Positions 24,548 to 34,700 of a stretch of 64,000 bases of DNA are shown here, one piece after another. The notes beneath the pieces were generated by a model that had not been told where the DNA came from, did not search any database, and was given only the letters and a program-made list of their open reading frames with translations. Origin of the DNA: Neoluteolibacter marinus (GTDB lineage Bacteria; Verrucomicrobiota; Verrucomicrobiia; Verrucomicrobiales; Akkermansiaceae); NCBI RefSeq assembly GCF_014904755.1, contig NZ_JACZFQ010000070.1, positions 32,674 through 96,673 on the forward strand. The letters run 5' to 3'. The translations under genes and the position numbers were made by a program. The first letter of the stretch is position 1; each line of letters begins with the position of its first letter.

Positions 24548-25642
24548 TTACCGGTGAAGGATCCCGGCAGCCGGATCGCCATCGGGTCTCGACTCGATCC
24601 AAGCCTTGGCGGCTCCGGGGTCGGAACTCACCCACTGCGACCACGCGATCTGAAGCGGATGCGTGCCGGGGATGGGTTCCCCGGAGTTGGAAACGGTTGG
24701 AAGGCGGCTGGCCCACTCGGCCATGGCAGCCGGGTCCCGGATCGCCATCACTGCAAGAAAACGGTTCCATTGGTAGACTCCGCCAGGGTCGGCGGCATGT
24801 TCCTCCAGCCAGGTGGCTGCTTCGTCGGGATCGGTGTAAGCCAGGCGATCCAGAACCACGGGCCACGCCTTGGCCTGCAATTCGGGAGTCATCGACTCGT
24901 AGACGACGCCGGGGGAGTTCGAGGTGTCTCTTGCAATCGCCAGATCAAAGAAGTCATGCCAGCCTGCCCGCGCGGTGCCATCCTCTCCGCTGAAGAGAGC
25001 CATGGCATTCCCCACCTTGTCGAGGTCGCCACCGGTGTCCTGGATAAGGGCATAGGCGGCAGCCGCCTGGCCACGGCTGTCTTTCCCCGGCTCCCGCGCC
25101 CATTGGAGTGCGCCTTCCGGATCGGTCTCCATCCAGCCGGCCATGAAGCAACGGCAGTCGTTGGAAGTGAAAAGGGCGCCGCCCTTCTCCGCGAGGTCAA
25201 GACAGGCATGGGGATCGACTTTTCCCCACTGGCTCCAGACGGTGTCCCACACTTCCTGGGACCAGGTGTTGCCCCGGCCCATGGCTTGGCGAAGGGTCTC
25301 GACGGATTCCTCGAGCTCTTCGCGGGTCATCACCGATACCAGTCCACACAGCACGTCTTCCTGCCGGTTGGGATCGCTGAGTAGAGCCGCTTTCTTCATC
25401 AGTGCGATGCGTTGGTCCGGTCTGAGTTGTGCCGCTCGCCTTGCGGTCAGTTCACGCCCGGGAAAAACCCTTGCCGATGCACCGTCCGCGTCGTGGGGGG
25501 TGGAAGGGGCTCGATCCGGTCGGGCATCGTGTGAAGTTGCAGCGTTTCGGGATGGTCCCTCCGTCTCGCCCCCGCGGTGTCCCAGGAGCAATCCGGCAAT
25601 GCCGGAAAGGGCGATCAAGAGCAAGGAGTGGCCGGTCTTCAT
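24548..25642 (-). CDS. Exported protein of unknown function, paralogue 2
   Basis: The 364-residue protein has an N-terminal hydrophobic export or anchor segment (HSLLLIALSGIAGLLLG). The body repeats a unit built on DP-x-x-A-x-x-W: VDPHACLDLAEKG, TDPEGALQWAREPG, TDPDEAATWLEEHA, RDPAAMAEWASRLP, SDPGAAKAWIESRPDG. It shares the segment VWDTVWSQWGKVDP with its neighbour, confirming a tandem duplication. It is the upstream gene of the two, with 42 bp between them. The repeats suggest an alpha-solenoid scaffold. The function is unknown, and any link to the flanking kinases is a guess from position only. Confidence 0.7.
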   Translation of the reverse strand: MKTGHSLLLIALSGIAGLLLGHRGGETEGPSRNAATSHDARPDRAPSTPHDADGASARVFPGRELTARRAAQLRPDQRIALMKKAALLSDPNRQEDVLCGLVSVMTREELEESVETLRQAMGRGNTWSQEVWDTVWSQWGKVDPHACLDLAEKGGALFTSNDCRCFMAGWMETDPEGALQWAREPGKDSRGQAAAAYALIQDTGGDLDKVGNAMALFSGEDGTARAGWHDFFDLAIARDTSNSPGVVYESMTPELQAKAWPVVLDRLAYTDPDEAATWLEEHAADPGGVYQWNRFLAVMAIRDPAAMAEWASRLPTVSNSGEPIPGTHPLQIAWSQWVSSDPGAAKAWIESRPDGDPAAGILHR

Positions 25643-25884
25643 TGGCTGCGATTCGCCACGAACTACTAACTGGCAGGTTCGGTTGAGGGCAATCTCATTG
25701 TCGGTTCAAACTATGTTCCGCTTACATTGCGTTCCATTTGCCCATCATGCCATCTCCAGGTCCATCTCGCGGTTCTGCCAGAGTCCGGGGTCGCCGAGGA
25801 GGAAACACGCTTCGCCCATCCTAATCTCTTCGGCCGAACGTGTGAGCTGGACAGCATCCGCCCGCCGATTGGGTCCGATTTCCT

Positions 25885-25910
25885 GTAACGCGGTCGTTTC
25901 CGTGTGGTAG
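25885..25910 (+). promoter_or_regulatory. GTAAC-type promoter of sigma D
   Basis: TGTAACGC and TGGTAG (25905-25910) are separated by the same 15 nt as in the sigma C promoter. ATG 25927 is 42 nt from the first base of GTAAC. No Shine-Dalgarno sequence is evident before the ATG. Confidence 0.55.
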
Positions 25911-25926
25911 AAGCAACGCGGGACCG

Positions 25927-26664
25927 ATGAACGCTGCGAAGGGGAGTTTCTTTGCCACCACCCGCTGGACGCTGGTGGGCGCCGCGGCGCGGGACGGCGA
26001 CAGTGCGGCGCTTGAGGCGCTGGGGACCTTGTTCGAGACCTACTGGCAACCCCTTTACCGCTACGCGCGTCGGAAGGGGAAAACGAAGGAGGACGCCGAA
26101 GACCTGGTGCAGGGCTTTTTCGAACACTTGATGGAGGCCAGGGCCTTGCAGGACATCGATCGCGCCAAGGGGCGCTTCCGGGCCTTCCTGCTGGCCTCTT
26201 TCAATCACTGGATGATCAACGACTGGCGGCGCGGTGCCCGGCTCAAGCGCGGGGGCGAGGCGACAGTGCTTTCGCTCGATTGGGAGGATGCCGAGACCGG
26301 ATTGAAGCTCGACCCGGAGGACCGGATGAGCCCCGACCGCCACTACGACCGCGAGTGGGCGCTGGCCCTGTTAGGGAAAGTCATCGGCGACCTGGAAACC
26401 GCCAGCGCCGGGGAAGGGAACGCCGTCCAGTTCGCGGTGTTGAAACCTTGCTTGACCGCCGACTCGGCGCGGATCGGCTACGCCGGGATCGCCGCGCAGC
26501 TCGGCGCCAGCGAAGGCGCGGCGCGGGTGGCGGTGCACCGGCTGCGAAAGCGCTACCGGCACCTGCTCACGGCGGAGATCGCCCGCACCTTGGCCTCGCC
26601 CGACGCCGTGGAGGAGGAGATGCGTTCGCTGTTCGCGGCGCTCGCGGACTGGAAGAACGATTGA
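25927..26664 (+). CDS. Kinase-linked ECF sigma factor D
   Basis: The 245-residue sigma factor opens with SFFATTRWTLVGAAARDGD. Region 2 (KEDAEDLVQGFFEHLM...KGRFRAFLLASFNHWMINDWRRG) and region 4 (AGIAAQLGASEGAARVAVHRLRKRYRHLL) are complete, and the DAED patch is intact. It is closest in sequence to sigma C (shared WEDAETGLKLDPEDRMSPDR-type linker). It is followed by an MGMT-like gene and then kinase D, so this pair is interrupted by one gene. Confidence 0.87.
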   Translation: MNAAKGSFFATTRWTLVGAAARDGDSAALEALGTLFETYWQPLYRYARRKGKTKEDAEDLVQGFFEHLMEARALQDIDRAKGRFRAFLLASFNHWMINDWRRGARLKRGGEATVLSLDWEDAETGLKLDPEDRMSPDRHYDREWALALLGKVIGDLETASAGEGNAVQFAVLKPCLTADSARIGYAGIAAQLGASEGAARVAVHRLRKRYRHLLTAEIARTLASPDAVEEEMRSLFAALADWKND

Positions 26665-26720
26665 TCCGGACATGGCCGCGGGTGTAGCAAGGATCCCCAT
26701 CAACCCTACGCCGGAAGACC

Positions 26721-27194
26721 ATGAAGAAGAACACCAGCCCGGGCATGAAACGCAGCCGGGTGCCTTGGAGCGAAAAGCTGCGCCCGGAGATGGAGGCCGT
26801 CGTTTGCGACGACCCGAAGGGCCGCGGGAAAATGCTGCTGCCGACCCCGATGCTGGTGGCGGGCGCGATGCGCGGGATCCCGGCGCGGGCACTGCTGACC
26901 GTTCCCGAACTCCGAAACCGGATGGCGCGGAGCCACGGCGCGGACCTGACCTGCCCGCTGATGACGGGGATCTTCTACAACATCATCGCCGGCGCGGCCG
27001 AGGAGGAGATTGCCGCCGGCAAACCGCCGCTCGCCCCCTACTGGCGGGTGGTCCAGGAGAACGGAACCCTCAGCCCGAAGACTCCCGCCGGGCCTGAACG
27101 GCAGGCCGAGCACCTGCGCGGCGAGGGACACGTCGTGGAGGAGCGCCGTGCCAAGCTGCATGTCCGCGACTTCGAGCAGTCGCTCGCGGATTGA
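26721..27194 (+). CDS. MGMT-like protein without the alkyl-acceptor motif
   Basis: The protein has 157 residues and no signal peptide. The segment ALLTVPELRNRMARSHGADLTCPLMTGIF, followed by PYWRVVQENGTLSPKTPAG and a closing QAEHLRGEGH, parallels the winged-helix DNA-binding part of O6-alkylguanine-DNA alkyltransferases. There the motif reads PCHRVV followed by a Q-x-x-x-LxxEG stretch. Here Cys-His is replaced by Tyr-Trp, so alkyl transfer by that cysteine is not possible. It could be an alkyltransferase-like or simply DNA-binding protein. It sits between sigma D and kinase D with 56 bp on the left and 61 bp on the right. Confidence 0.5.
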   Translation: MKKNTSPGMKRSRVPWSEKLRPEMEAVVCDDPKGRGKMLLPTPMLVAGAMRGIPARALLTVPELRNRMARSHGADLTCPLMTGIFYNIIAGAAEEEIAAGKPPLAPYWRVVQENGTLSPKTPAGPERQAEHLRGEGHVVEERRAKLHVRDFEQSLAD

Positions 27195-27206
27195 TGGAAA
27201 TAGGTC

Positions 27207-27233
27207 GTAACAGTGCCGGGCGGAAGGTTTTGG
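27207..27233 (+). promoter_or_regulatory. GTAAC-type promoter of kinase D
   Basis: CGTAAC at 27206-27211 stands 49 nt before ATG 27256, slightly further than in the other pairs. The downstream element (GTTTTGG) is poorly conserved. This is the weakest of the seven sites. Confidence 0.35.
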
Positions 27234-27255
27234 GGAACTCATCGCCACGTAAGCC

Positions 27256-29967
<2,712 letters not shown>

Positions 29968-30048
29968 GGCAGGCGGTCGCCAACGGCTTGTGGATCGGGC
30001 GCTAGTTTCGGTTGGCAGGTCCGGGTCTCCGGATTGTAGCTTCCGGCC

Positions 30049-31083
30049 ATGGACGACACGCCGCGGCCGCCGCGACGCAAGCGCTACTCCGGGAAGAACC
30101 CGCGGCGCTTCGAGGACAAGTACAAGGAGCACGATCCCGCGCGCTTTGCGGAGACGATCGGCAAGGTGCTGGAGTCGGGGAAGACCCCGGCGGGGATGCA
30201 CGTGCCCATCATGGTGGAGGAGTGCCTCGATGCGCTGCGCCTCGCGCCCGGTCTAACAGGTGTCGACTGCACCCTCGGCTACGGTGGTCACGCGCGGGAG
30301 ATCCTGTCGCACATCTCTCCCGGCGGCCGCTTGATCGGGCTCGACCTCGATCCGATCGAGCAACCGAAGACCGAGGCTCGCCTGCGGGCCGCGGGATACG
30401 GGCCGGAGGTGTTCACCGCGGTTCATTCGAACTACGCGGGGATCCGCAAGGCGCTCGACCGCCAGGCGTTGGAGGCGGTGGATTTCGTCTTCGCCGATCT
30501 CGGCTGTTCCTCGATGCAGTTCGACGATCCGTCGCGCGGCTTCACCTTCAAGGCCGACGGCCCGCTCGACATGCGGATGAATCCCGGCCGCGGGGTGCCG
30601 GCTTCGGATTGGGTAGCGAAAATTTCGGCCGAGAAGCTGGCGGTCGTGCTGTCGGAGAACTCGGACGAACCCTTGGCGGACGAGATCGCCGCGGCGCTGG
30701 CGGGGGGGCGGTTCGGGGGGACATGCGAGTTTGCCGGGGCGGTCCGCGGGGTTGCCGCGGTGGCGCGCCTCGACGAGGAACGCCGGGAGCTGACGGTCCG
30801 GCGGGTGTTCCAGGCGGTGCGGATCGCGGTGAACGAGGAATTCTCCTCTTTGGATGCCTTCCTGAGGCAGCTGCCCCATTGCCTGGCGCCGGGGGGACGG
30901 GTGGCGGTGCTGACCTTTCATTCGGGCGAAGACCGGCGGGTGAAGCATGCCTTCAAGGCGGGTCTGAATGACGGCACCTACGCGGAGATCAGCGACGGGG
31001 TGATCGTCGCGGGGCCCGACGAGCGGCGGAGCAATCCGCGGAGCTCACCGGCCAAGTTGCGCTGGGCATGCCGCGCATCGTGA
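30049..31083 (+). CDS. rsmH: 16S rRNA m4C1402 N4-methyltransferase
   Basis: RsmH (MraW) methylates the exocyclic amine of C1402 in the 16S rRNA decoding centre using S-adenosylmethionine. The protein has 344 residues; the conserved H(V/I)P(I/V)MVEE start motif (HVPIMVEECLDAL) lies about 45 residues in, after a basic N-terminal extension. SAM-binding GVDCTLGYGGHAREIL and FADLGCSSMQFDDPSRGFTFKADGPLDMRMN are diagnostic. The C-terminal LTFHSGEDRRVKHAF is also conserved. In many bacteria rsmH leads the dcw division cluster; here no ftsL, ftsI or mur genes follow, so it is displaced. Confidence 0.95.
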   Translation: MDDTPRPPRRKRYSGKNPRRFEDKYKEHDPARFAETIGKVLESGKTPAGMHVPIMVEECLDALRLAPGLTGVDCTLGYGGHAREILSHISPGGRLIGLDLDPIEQPKTEARLRAAGYGPEVFTAVHSNYAGIRKALDRQALEAVDFVFADLGCSSMQFDDPSRGFTFKADGPLDMRMNPGRGVPASDWVAKISAEKLAVVLSENSDEPLADEIAAALAGGRFGGTCEFAGAVRGVAAVARLDEERRELTVRRVFQAVRIAVNEEFSSLDAFLRQLPHCLAPGGRVAVLTFHSGEDRRVKHAFKAGLNDGTYAEISDGVIVAGPDERRSNPRSSPAKLRWACRAS

Positions 31084-31136
31084 CATGATCTGTCATTCCG
31101 GATCGAACCGCATTCCCGCAACGTAGGAGGATCGCT

Positions 31137-31838
31137 ATGAAACTCCGCGCACTTTCGATTTTCGCCGGCCTGCTGGCCGCCTCCGCCTGGGCCGCCGATC
31201 CGATGAGCCCGATCAAGCCGGCGGACTACAAGGCCCCGGTCAAGGTCGCCTGCATCGGCGACAGCATCACCCAAGGCTCCGGCGCGGAGCCCGGCCGGGC
31301 CTACCCGGCGCAGCTTCAGGAAATGCTCGGCAAGGAGTGGAATGTCCGGAACTTCGGCGTCGGCGGCCGGACGCTGCTGAAGAAGGGCGACATGCCGTAT
31401 TGGATCGAGAACGCCTACAAGGAGGCCCTCAAGTTCGAGCCCGACGTGGTGATCATCATGCTGGGCACCAACGACACCAAGCCGCAGAACTGGGAGCACG
31501 AGAAGGAATTCACCGACGACTACGTCGAGCTGGTGAACTCGTTCCAGGGACTCTCCAGCGAGCCGCGGATCTACGTGTGCCGGCCCTGCCCGGTGACGGA
31601 GCCAGGGAACTTCGGGATCAACGAGAAGAACCTCAAGGTCTGGATCAAGCGCATCGACGAGATGGCCGAGGACATGAATCTCGGGGTGATCGACATGCAC
31701 AAGGCGCTGGAAGGCAAACCGGAGCTGTTGCCCGATCGCGTGCACCCGAACACCGAGGGGGCGGGCGAGATGGCCAAGGCGGCGGTCATGGCGTTGACCG
31801 GCAAGGCCGCGCCGGAGCCCGAACCGGCCGGCAAATGA
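31137..31838 (+). CDS. Secreted SGNH/GDSL-type hydrolase
   Basis: The 233-residue protein has a clear signal peptide (LSIFAGLLAASAWA) and the four SGNH blocks: IGDSITQGSGAE (Ser), NFGVGGRTLL (Gly), MLGTNDTKP (Asn) and DRVHPN (Asp/His). A strong AGGAGG ribosome site precedes ATG 31137. SGNH enzymes of this type deacylate polysaccharides or small esters, often acetyl groups on hemicellulose. Its stop overlaps the start of the CE15 esterase gene (ATGA), so the two probably work on the same substrate, plausibly decorated xylan. Confidence 0.88.
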   Translation: MKLRALSIFAGLLAASAWAADPMSPIKPADYKAPVKVACIGDSITQGSGAEPGRAYPAQLQEMLGKEWNVRNFGVGGRTLLKKGDMPYWIENAYKEALKFEPDVVIIMLGTNDTKPQNWEHEKEFTDDYVELVNSFQGLSSEPRIYVCRPCPVTEPGNFGINEKNLKVWIKRIDEMAEDMNLGVIDMHKALEGKPELLPDRVHPNTEGAGEMAKAAVMALTGKAAPEPEPAGK

Positions 31839-33070
31839 AGTCGACGATCCTTTCCTTCGCGGTTGTCGCGATTTCCACCGCGGCGGCCGGCGACCTTCCC
31901 GACCCGCTGCTTGCGATCGATGGTTCGAAGGTCCGAACCGCCGTGGAGTGGAGGGAGAAGCGCCGGCCGGAGCTGCTGGAGCTGTTCACCCGGGAGATGT
32001 ATGGCCGCAACCCCGGCCGGCCCGGGGCGATGACGTTTGAAGTTTTCGACCGCGAACCCTCGGCGCTCGGCGGCAAGGCGACGCGGATCCAGATCGCCAT
32101 CCGGCCGGGTGGCGCGGATGGCCCGCGGATGGACCTGCTGGTCTATGTGCCGAACCAAGCGAAGGGGCCCGCGCCGGCGATCCTCGGCCTGAACTTCTGG
32201 GGCAACCACGCGATCCACAAGGATCCTGGCATCCGCCTGACCGAAAGCTGGGTGGAAGAGCGCACTTCCTACGCGGACCTCGCCGGCGTGGAGAAGAACC
32301 GCGCCACCGAGGCGACCCGCGGCGCCAATGCCAGCCAATGGCCGGTCGAGGAGATCCTGTCGCGGGGCTATGCCTTGGCAACGATGTACCGTGAGGATGT
32401 CGCCGCCGACCACGAGCCGCACTTTGCCAGCGGGGTGCACCCGCTGTTTCCGGACCTGCAAGAAGGCGATGACAATTTCAGCACGATCGGTGCCTGGGCC
32501 TGGTCGCTGAGCCGGGCGCTGGATGCCTTGGAAGAGGAACCGGCGATCGATTCCAAGCGGGTGGCGGTGTTCGGCTTTTCCCGGCTCGGCAAGGCCGCCC
32601 TGTGGGCCGGCGCCAGCGACGAGCGCTTCGCCATGGTTCTCAGCAACGAGTCCGGAGCCGGGGGGGCGAAGTTGTTCCACCGAGGGATCGGGGAAGACAT
32701 CGCCCGCCTGACCAAGGTTTTCCCGCACTGGTTCGCGCGGAATTTCAGGAAGTATGCCGGCAGGGACACCGCGCTGCCGTTCGACCAGCATCAGGTCATT
32801 TCCCTCGTCGCGCCGCGTCCGGTCTACATCGCCAGCGCCGTCGAGGACACCTACGCGGACGCCGAGGGGGAGTTCGCGGCGGCGAAAGCCGCCGAGCCGG
32901 TGTTCCGGCTGCTCGGGGCCGAGGGGCTGCCGTGCGATAGCTGGCCGGCACCTAACAAAACCGTGCAGGGCGGCATCGGCTACCACGTCCGCGACGGCAA
33001 GCACGACGTCCTGCCCTACGACTGGGCGCAGTATCTCGACTTCGCGGACAAGCACCTGAAGTCGCTTTGA
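31835..33070 (+). CDS. CE15 glucuronoyl esterase-like alpha/beta hydrolase
   Basis: The protein has 411 residues from ATG 31835; the frame is open upstream, but that part is antisense-like sequence inside the SGNH gene. A signal peptide (ILSFAVVAISTAAAG) leads into an alpha/beta-hydrolase with LLVYVPN, ILGLNFWGNHAI and the nucleophile elbow GFSRLGKAALWAGA. The acid region is SNESGAGGAKLFHRG and the histidine region HVRDGKHDVLPYDW. These match bacterial CE15 enzymes, which cleave the ester between glucuronoxylan and lignin. Translational coupling with the SGNH hydrolase supports a role in plant or algal polysaccharide use. Confidence 0.88.
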   Translation: MKSTILSFAVVAISTAAAGDLPDPLLAIDGSKVRTAVEWREKRRPELLELFTREMYGRNPGRPGAMTFEVFDREPSALGGKATRIQIAIRPGGADGPRMDLLVYVPNQAKGPAPAILGLNFWGNHAIHKDPGIRLTESWVEERTSYADLAGVEKNRATEATRGANASQWPVEEILSRGYALATMYREDVAADHEPHFASGVHPLFPDLQEGDDNFSTIGAWAWSLSRALDALEEEPAIDSKRVAVFGFSRLGKAALWAGASDERFAMVLSNESGAGGAKLFHRGIGEDIARLTKVFPHWFARNFRKYAGRDTALPFDQHQVISLVAPRPVYIASAVEDTYADAEGEFAAAKAAEPVFRLLGAEGLPCDSWPAPNKTVQGGIGYHVRDGKHDVLPYDWAQYLDFADKHLKSL

Positions 33071-33128
33071 AGGATTCATCGGCGCCCCGGGATCCGCCTG
33101 GAAGGCGCTGTTTTCCGAGATCAACGCT

Positions 33129-33159
33129 GGCAAATTGCCCGATCTCGCCAAGATTGGCG
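33129..33159. promoter_or_regulatory. Two palindromes upstream of crtN
   Basis: GGCAA-A-TTGCC (33129-33139) and CGCCAA-GA-TTGGCG (33146-33159) lie side by side 7-38 nt before the crtN start. Both have perfect arms. They look like operator half-site pairs for a dimeric regulator of the pigment genes. No regulator gene is adjacent. Confidence 0.45.
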
Positions 33160-33166
33160 GCGACTC

Positions 33167-34699
33167 ATGCAAGCGACGAAGAAAAGGATCGTGATCATCG
33201 GCTCCGGCCCCGGCGGATTGACCAGCGGGATGATCCTGGCTCATCGCGGCTACGACGTGACCATCCTGGAGAAATCCCCGGTGGTCGGCGGCCGGAATGC
33301 GGCGCTGAAGGCCGGCCCCTACACCTTCGACACCGGCCCGACTTTCCTCCACCAGAAGTTCACCCTCGACGAAGTCTTCGCCGAAACCGGCCGCAAGCCG
33401 GAGGACTATCTGCGATTCGTCAAGCTCGACCCGATGACCCGCCTGACCTGGGGCGACCTGTCGATGGAGACCAGCTCGGACGAGGAAACCATGGTCCGCA
33501 ACATCGAGGCGGCCTTCCCCGGCCAGTCGGAGCACTACCGGCGCTTCATGCGGGATCACGCCGGGAAGCTGCGTGCGATCTACCCTTGCCTGCAGAAGCC
33601 CTACCACGAGCTGAAGTCCTACCTGAGCCTGCAATTGCTCAAGGCGCTGCCCTACGTCGCCACGACCAAGTCGGTGATGGACGTGCTCGGTGATTATTTC
33701 GACGACGAGCGGCTCAAGCTCGCGTTCACCTTCCAGGCGAAGTACCTCGGGATGTCGCCGTGGAAGTGCCCGGCGCTTTTCAGCATCCTGTCGTACATCG
33801 AGTACGCCCACGGGATCTATCACGTCGAGGGCGGGCTCTCGAACATCTCGGTGGCGATGGCACGGGTTTTCGAAGAGGAAGGCGGCAAGCTCCGGCTCGA
33901 CAGCGAGGTCGCGGAGATCCGCTACGACGGCGACCGGGCGTCCGCGGTTCTCCTGACCTCGGGCGAACTGGTTCCTTGCGACGAACTGGTGGTCAATGCC
34001 GACTACGCCCACGCCCGGACCACGATCTTCGGCGACCGGAGCGAGCCGAGGGAGTCGCTGCTCAAGAAGAAGTTCTCGTGCTCGACCTTCATGCTCTACC
34101 TGGGGCTCGACAAGATCTACCCGGACGAACCGCACCACCACATCATCTTCGCCGACGACTACCGCCGCAACGTCCGGGATATCCAGGGCGAGCGCGAGGT
34201 GTCCGCCGATCCGTCGGTCTACGTGCGAAACTCGAGCATCAATGACCGCACCGTCGCCCCGGAGGGGCATTCGCAGCTCTACGTGCTGGTGCCGACGGTC
34301 AACCGCCGCCACGGCCAGTCCTGGGAATCCTTCCAACAGGAGTACCGCGACAAGGTCATCGACCGGATCATTGCCAAGACCGGCATGAAGGACCTGCGCG
34401 ATCACATCGTGGAAGAACGGATCATCACGCCGCAGGGGTGGGAAGAAGCCGACATCTTCATCGGCGCGACCTTCAACTTCGCCCACACCCTGGACCAGAT
34501 GCTCTACCTTCGGCCGCGAAACAAGCTGCAGGGCTTCGGCAACATCTACCTCGTCGGTGGCGGTACTCACCCGGGCAGCGGGTTGCCGACGATCTACGAA
34601 AGCGGCCGTATTTCCGCGAACCTGATCTGCAGCTCGGACGGGGTCGAACGGGAGCGGGTCGACTTCGCCAGCGACTTGCTGGTCGCCCAGCCGGCGTGA
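33167..34699 (+). CDS. crtN: CrtN-type carotenoid desaturase (C30 pathway)
   Basis: The 510-residue flavoprotein oxidoreductase has an N-terminal FAD-binding motif (IIGSGPGGLTSGMILAHRGYDV...EKSPVVGGR). It also has FDTGPTFLHQK and a C-terminal GGGTHPGSGLPTIYESGRISA. The middle part (CSTFMLYLGLDKI, HHIIFADDYRRNVRDI, YVRNSSINDRTVAPEGHSQLYVLVPT) resembles staphylococcal CrtN and related phytoene-type desaturases. It would insert conjugated double bonds into dehydrosqualene or squalene. The assignment to C30 rather than C40 substrate comes from the neighbouring crtP, crtQ and crtO genes. It is convergent with aldH, only 1 bp apart. Confidence 0.82.
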   Translation: MQATKKRIVIIGSGPGGLTSGMILAHRGYDVTILEKSPVVGGRNAALKAGPYTFDTGPTFLHQKFTLDEVFAETGRKPEDYLRFVKLDPMTRLTWGDLSMETSSDEETMVRNIEAAFPGQSEHYRRFMRDHAGKLRAIYPCLQKPYHELKSYLSLQLLKALPYVATTKSVMDVLGDYFDDERLKLAFTFQAKYLGMSPWKCPALFSILSYIEYAHGIYHVEGGLSNISVAMARVFEEEGGKLRLDSEVAEIRYDGDRASAVLLTSGELVPCDELVVNADYAHARTTIFGDRSEPRESLLKKKFSCSTFMLYLGLDKIYPDEPHHHIIFADDYRRNVRDIQGEREVSADPSVYVRNSSINDRTVAPEGHSQLYVLVPTVNRRHGQSWESFQQEYRDKVIDRIIAKTGMKDLRDHIVEERIITPQGWEEADIFIGATFNFAHTLDQMLYLRPRNKLQGFGNIYLVGGGTHPGSGLPTIYESGRISANLICSSDGVERERVDFASDLLVAQPA

Positions 34700-34700
34700 T

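Noticed and set aside
31571..34570. A 999-codon open frame on the minus strand across the CE15 and crtN genes
   Set aside because: It is antisense to well-recognised genes, has no family resemblance, and arises from the high-GC codon pattern in which the complementary frame lacks stops.
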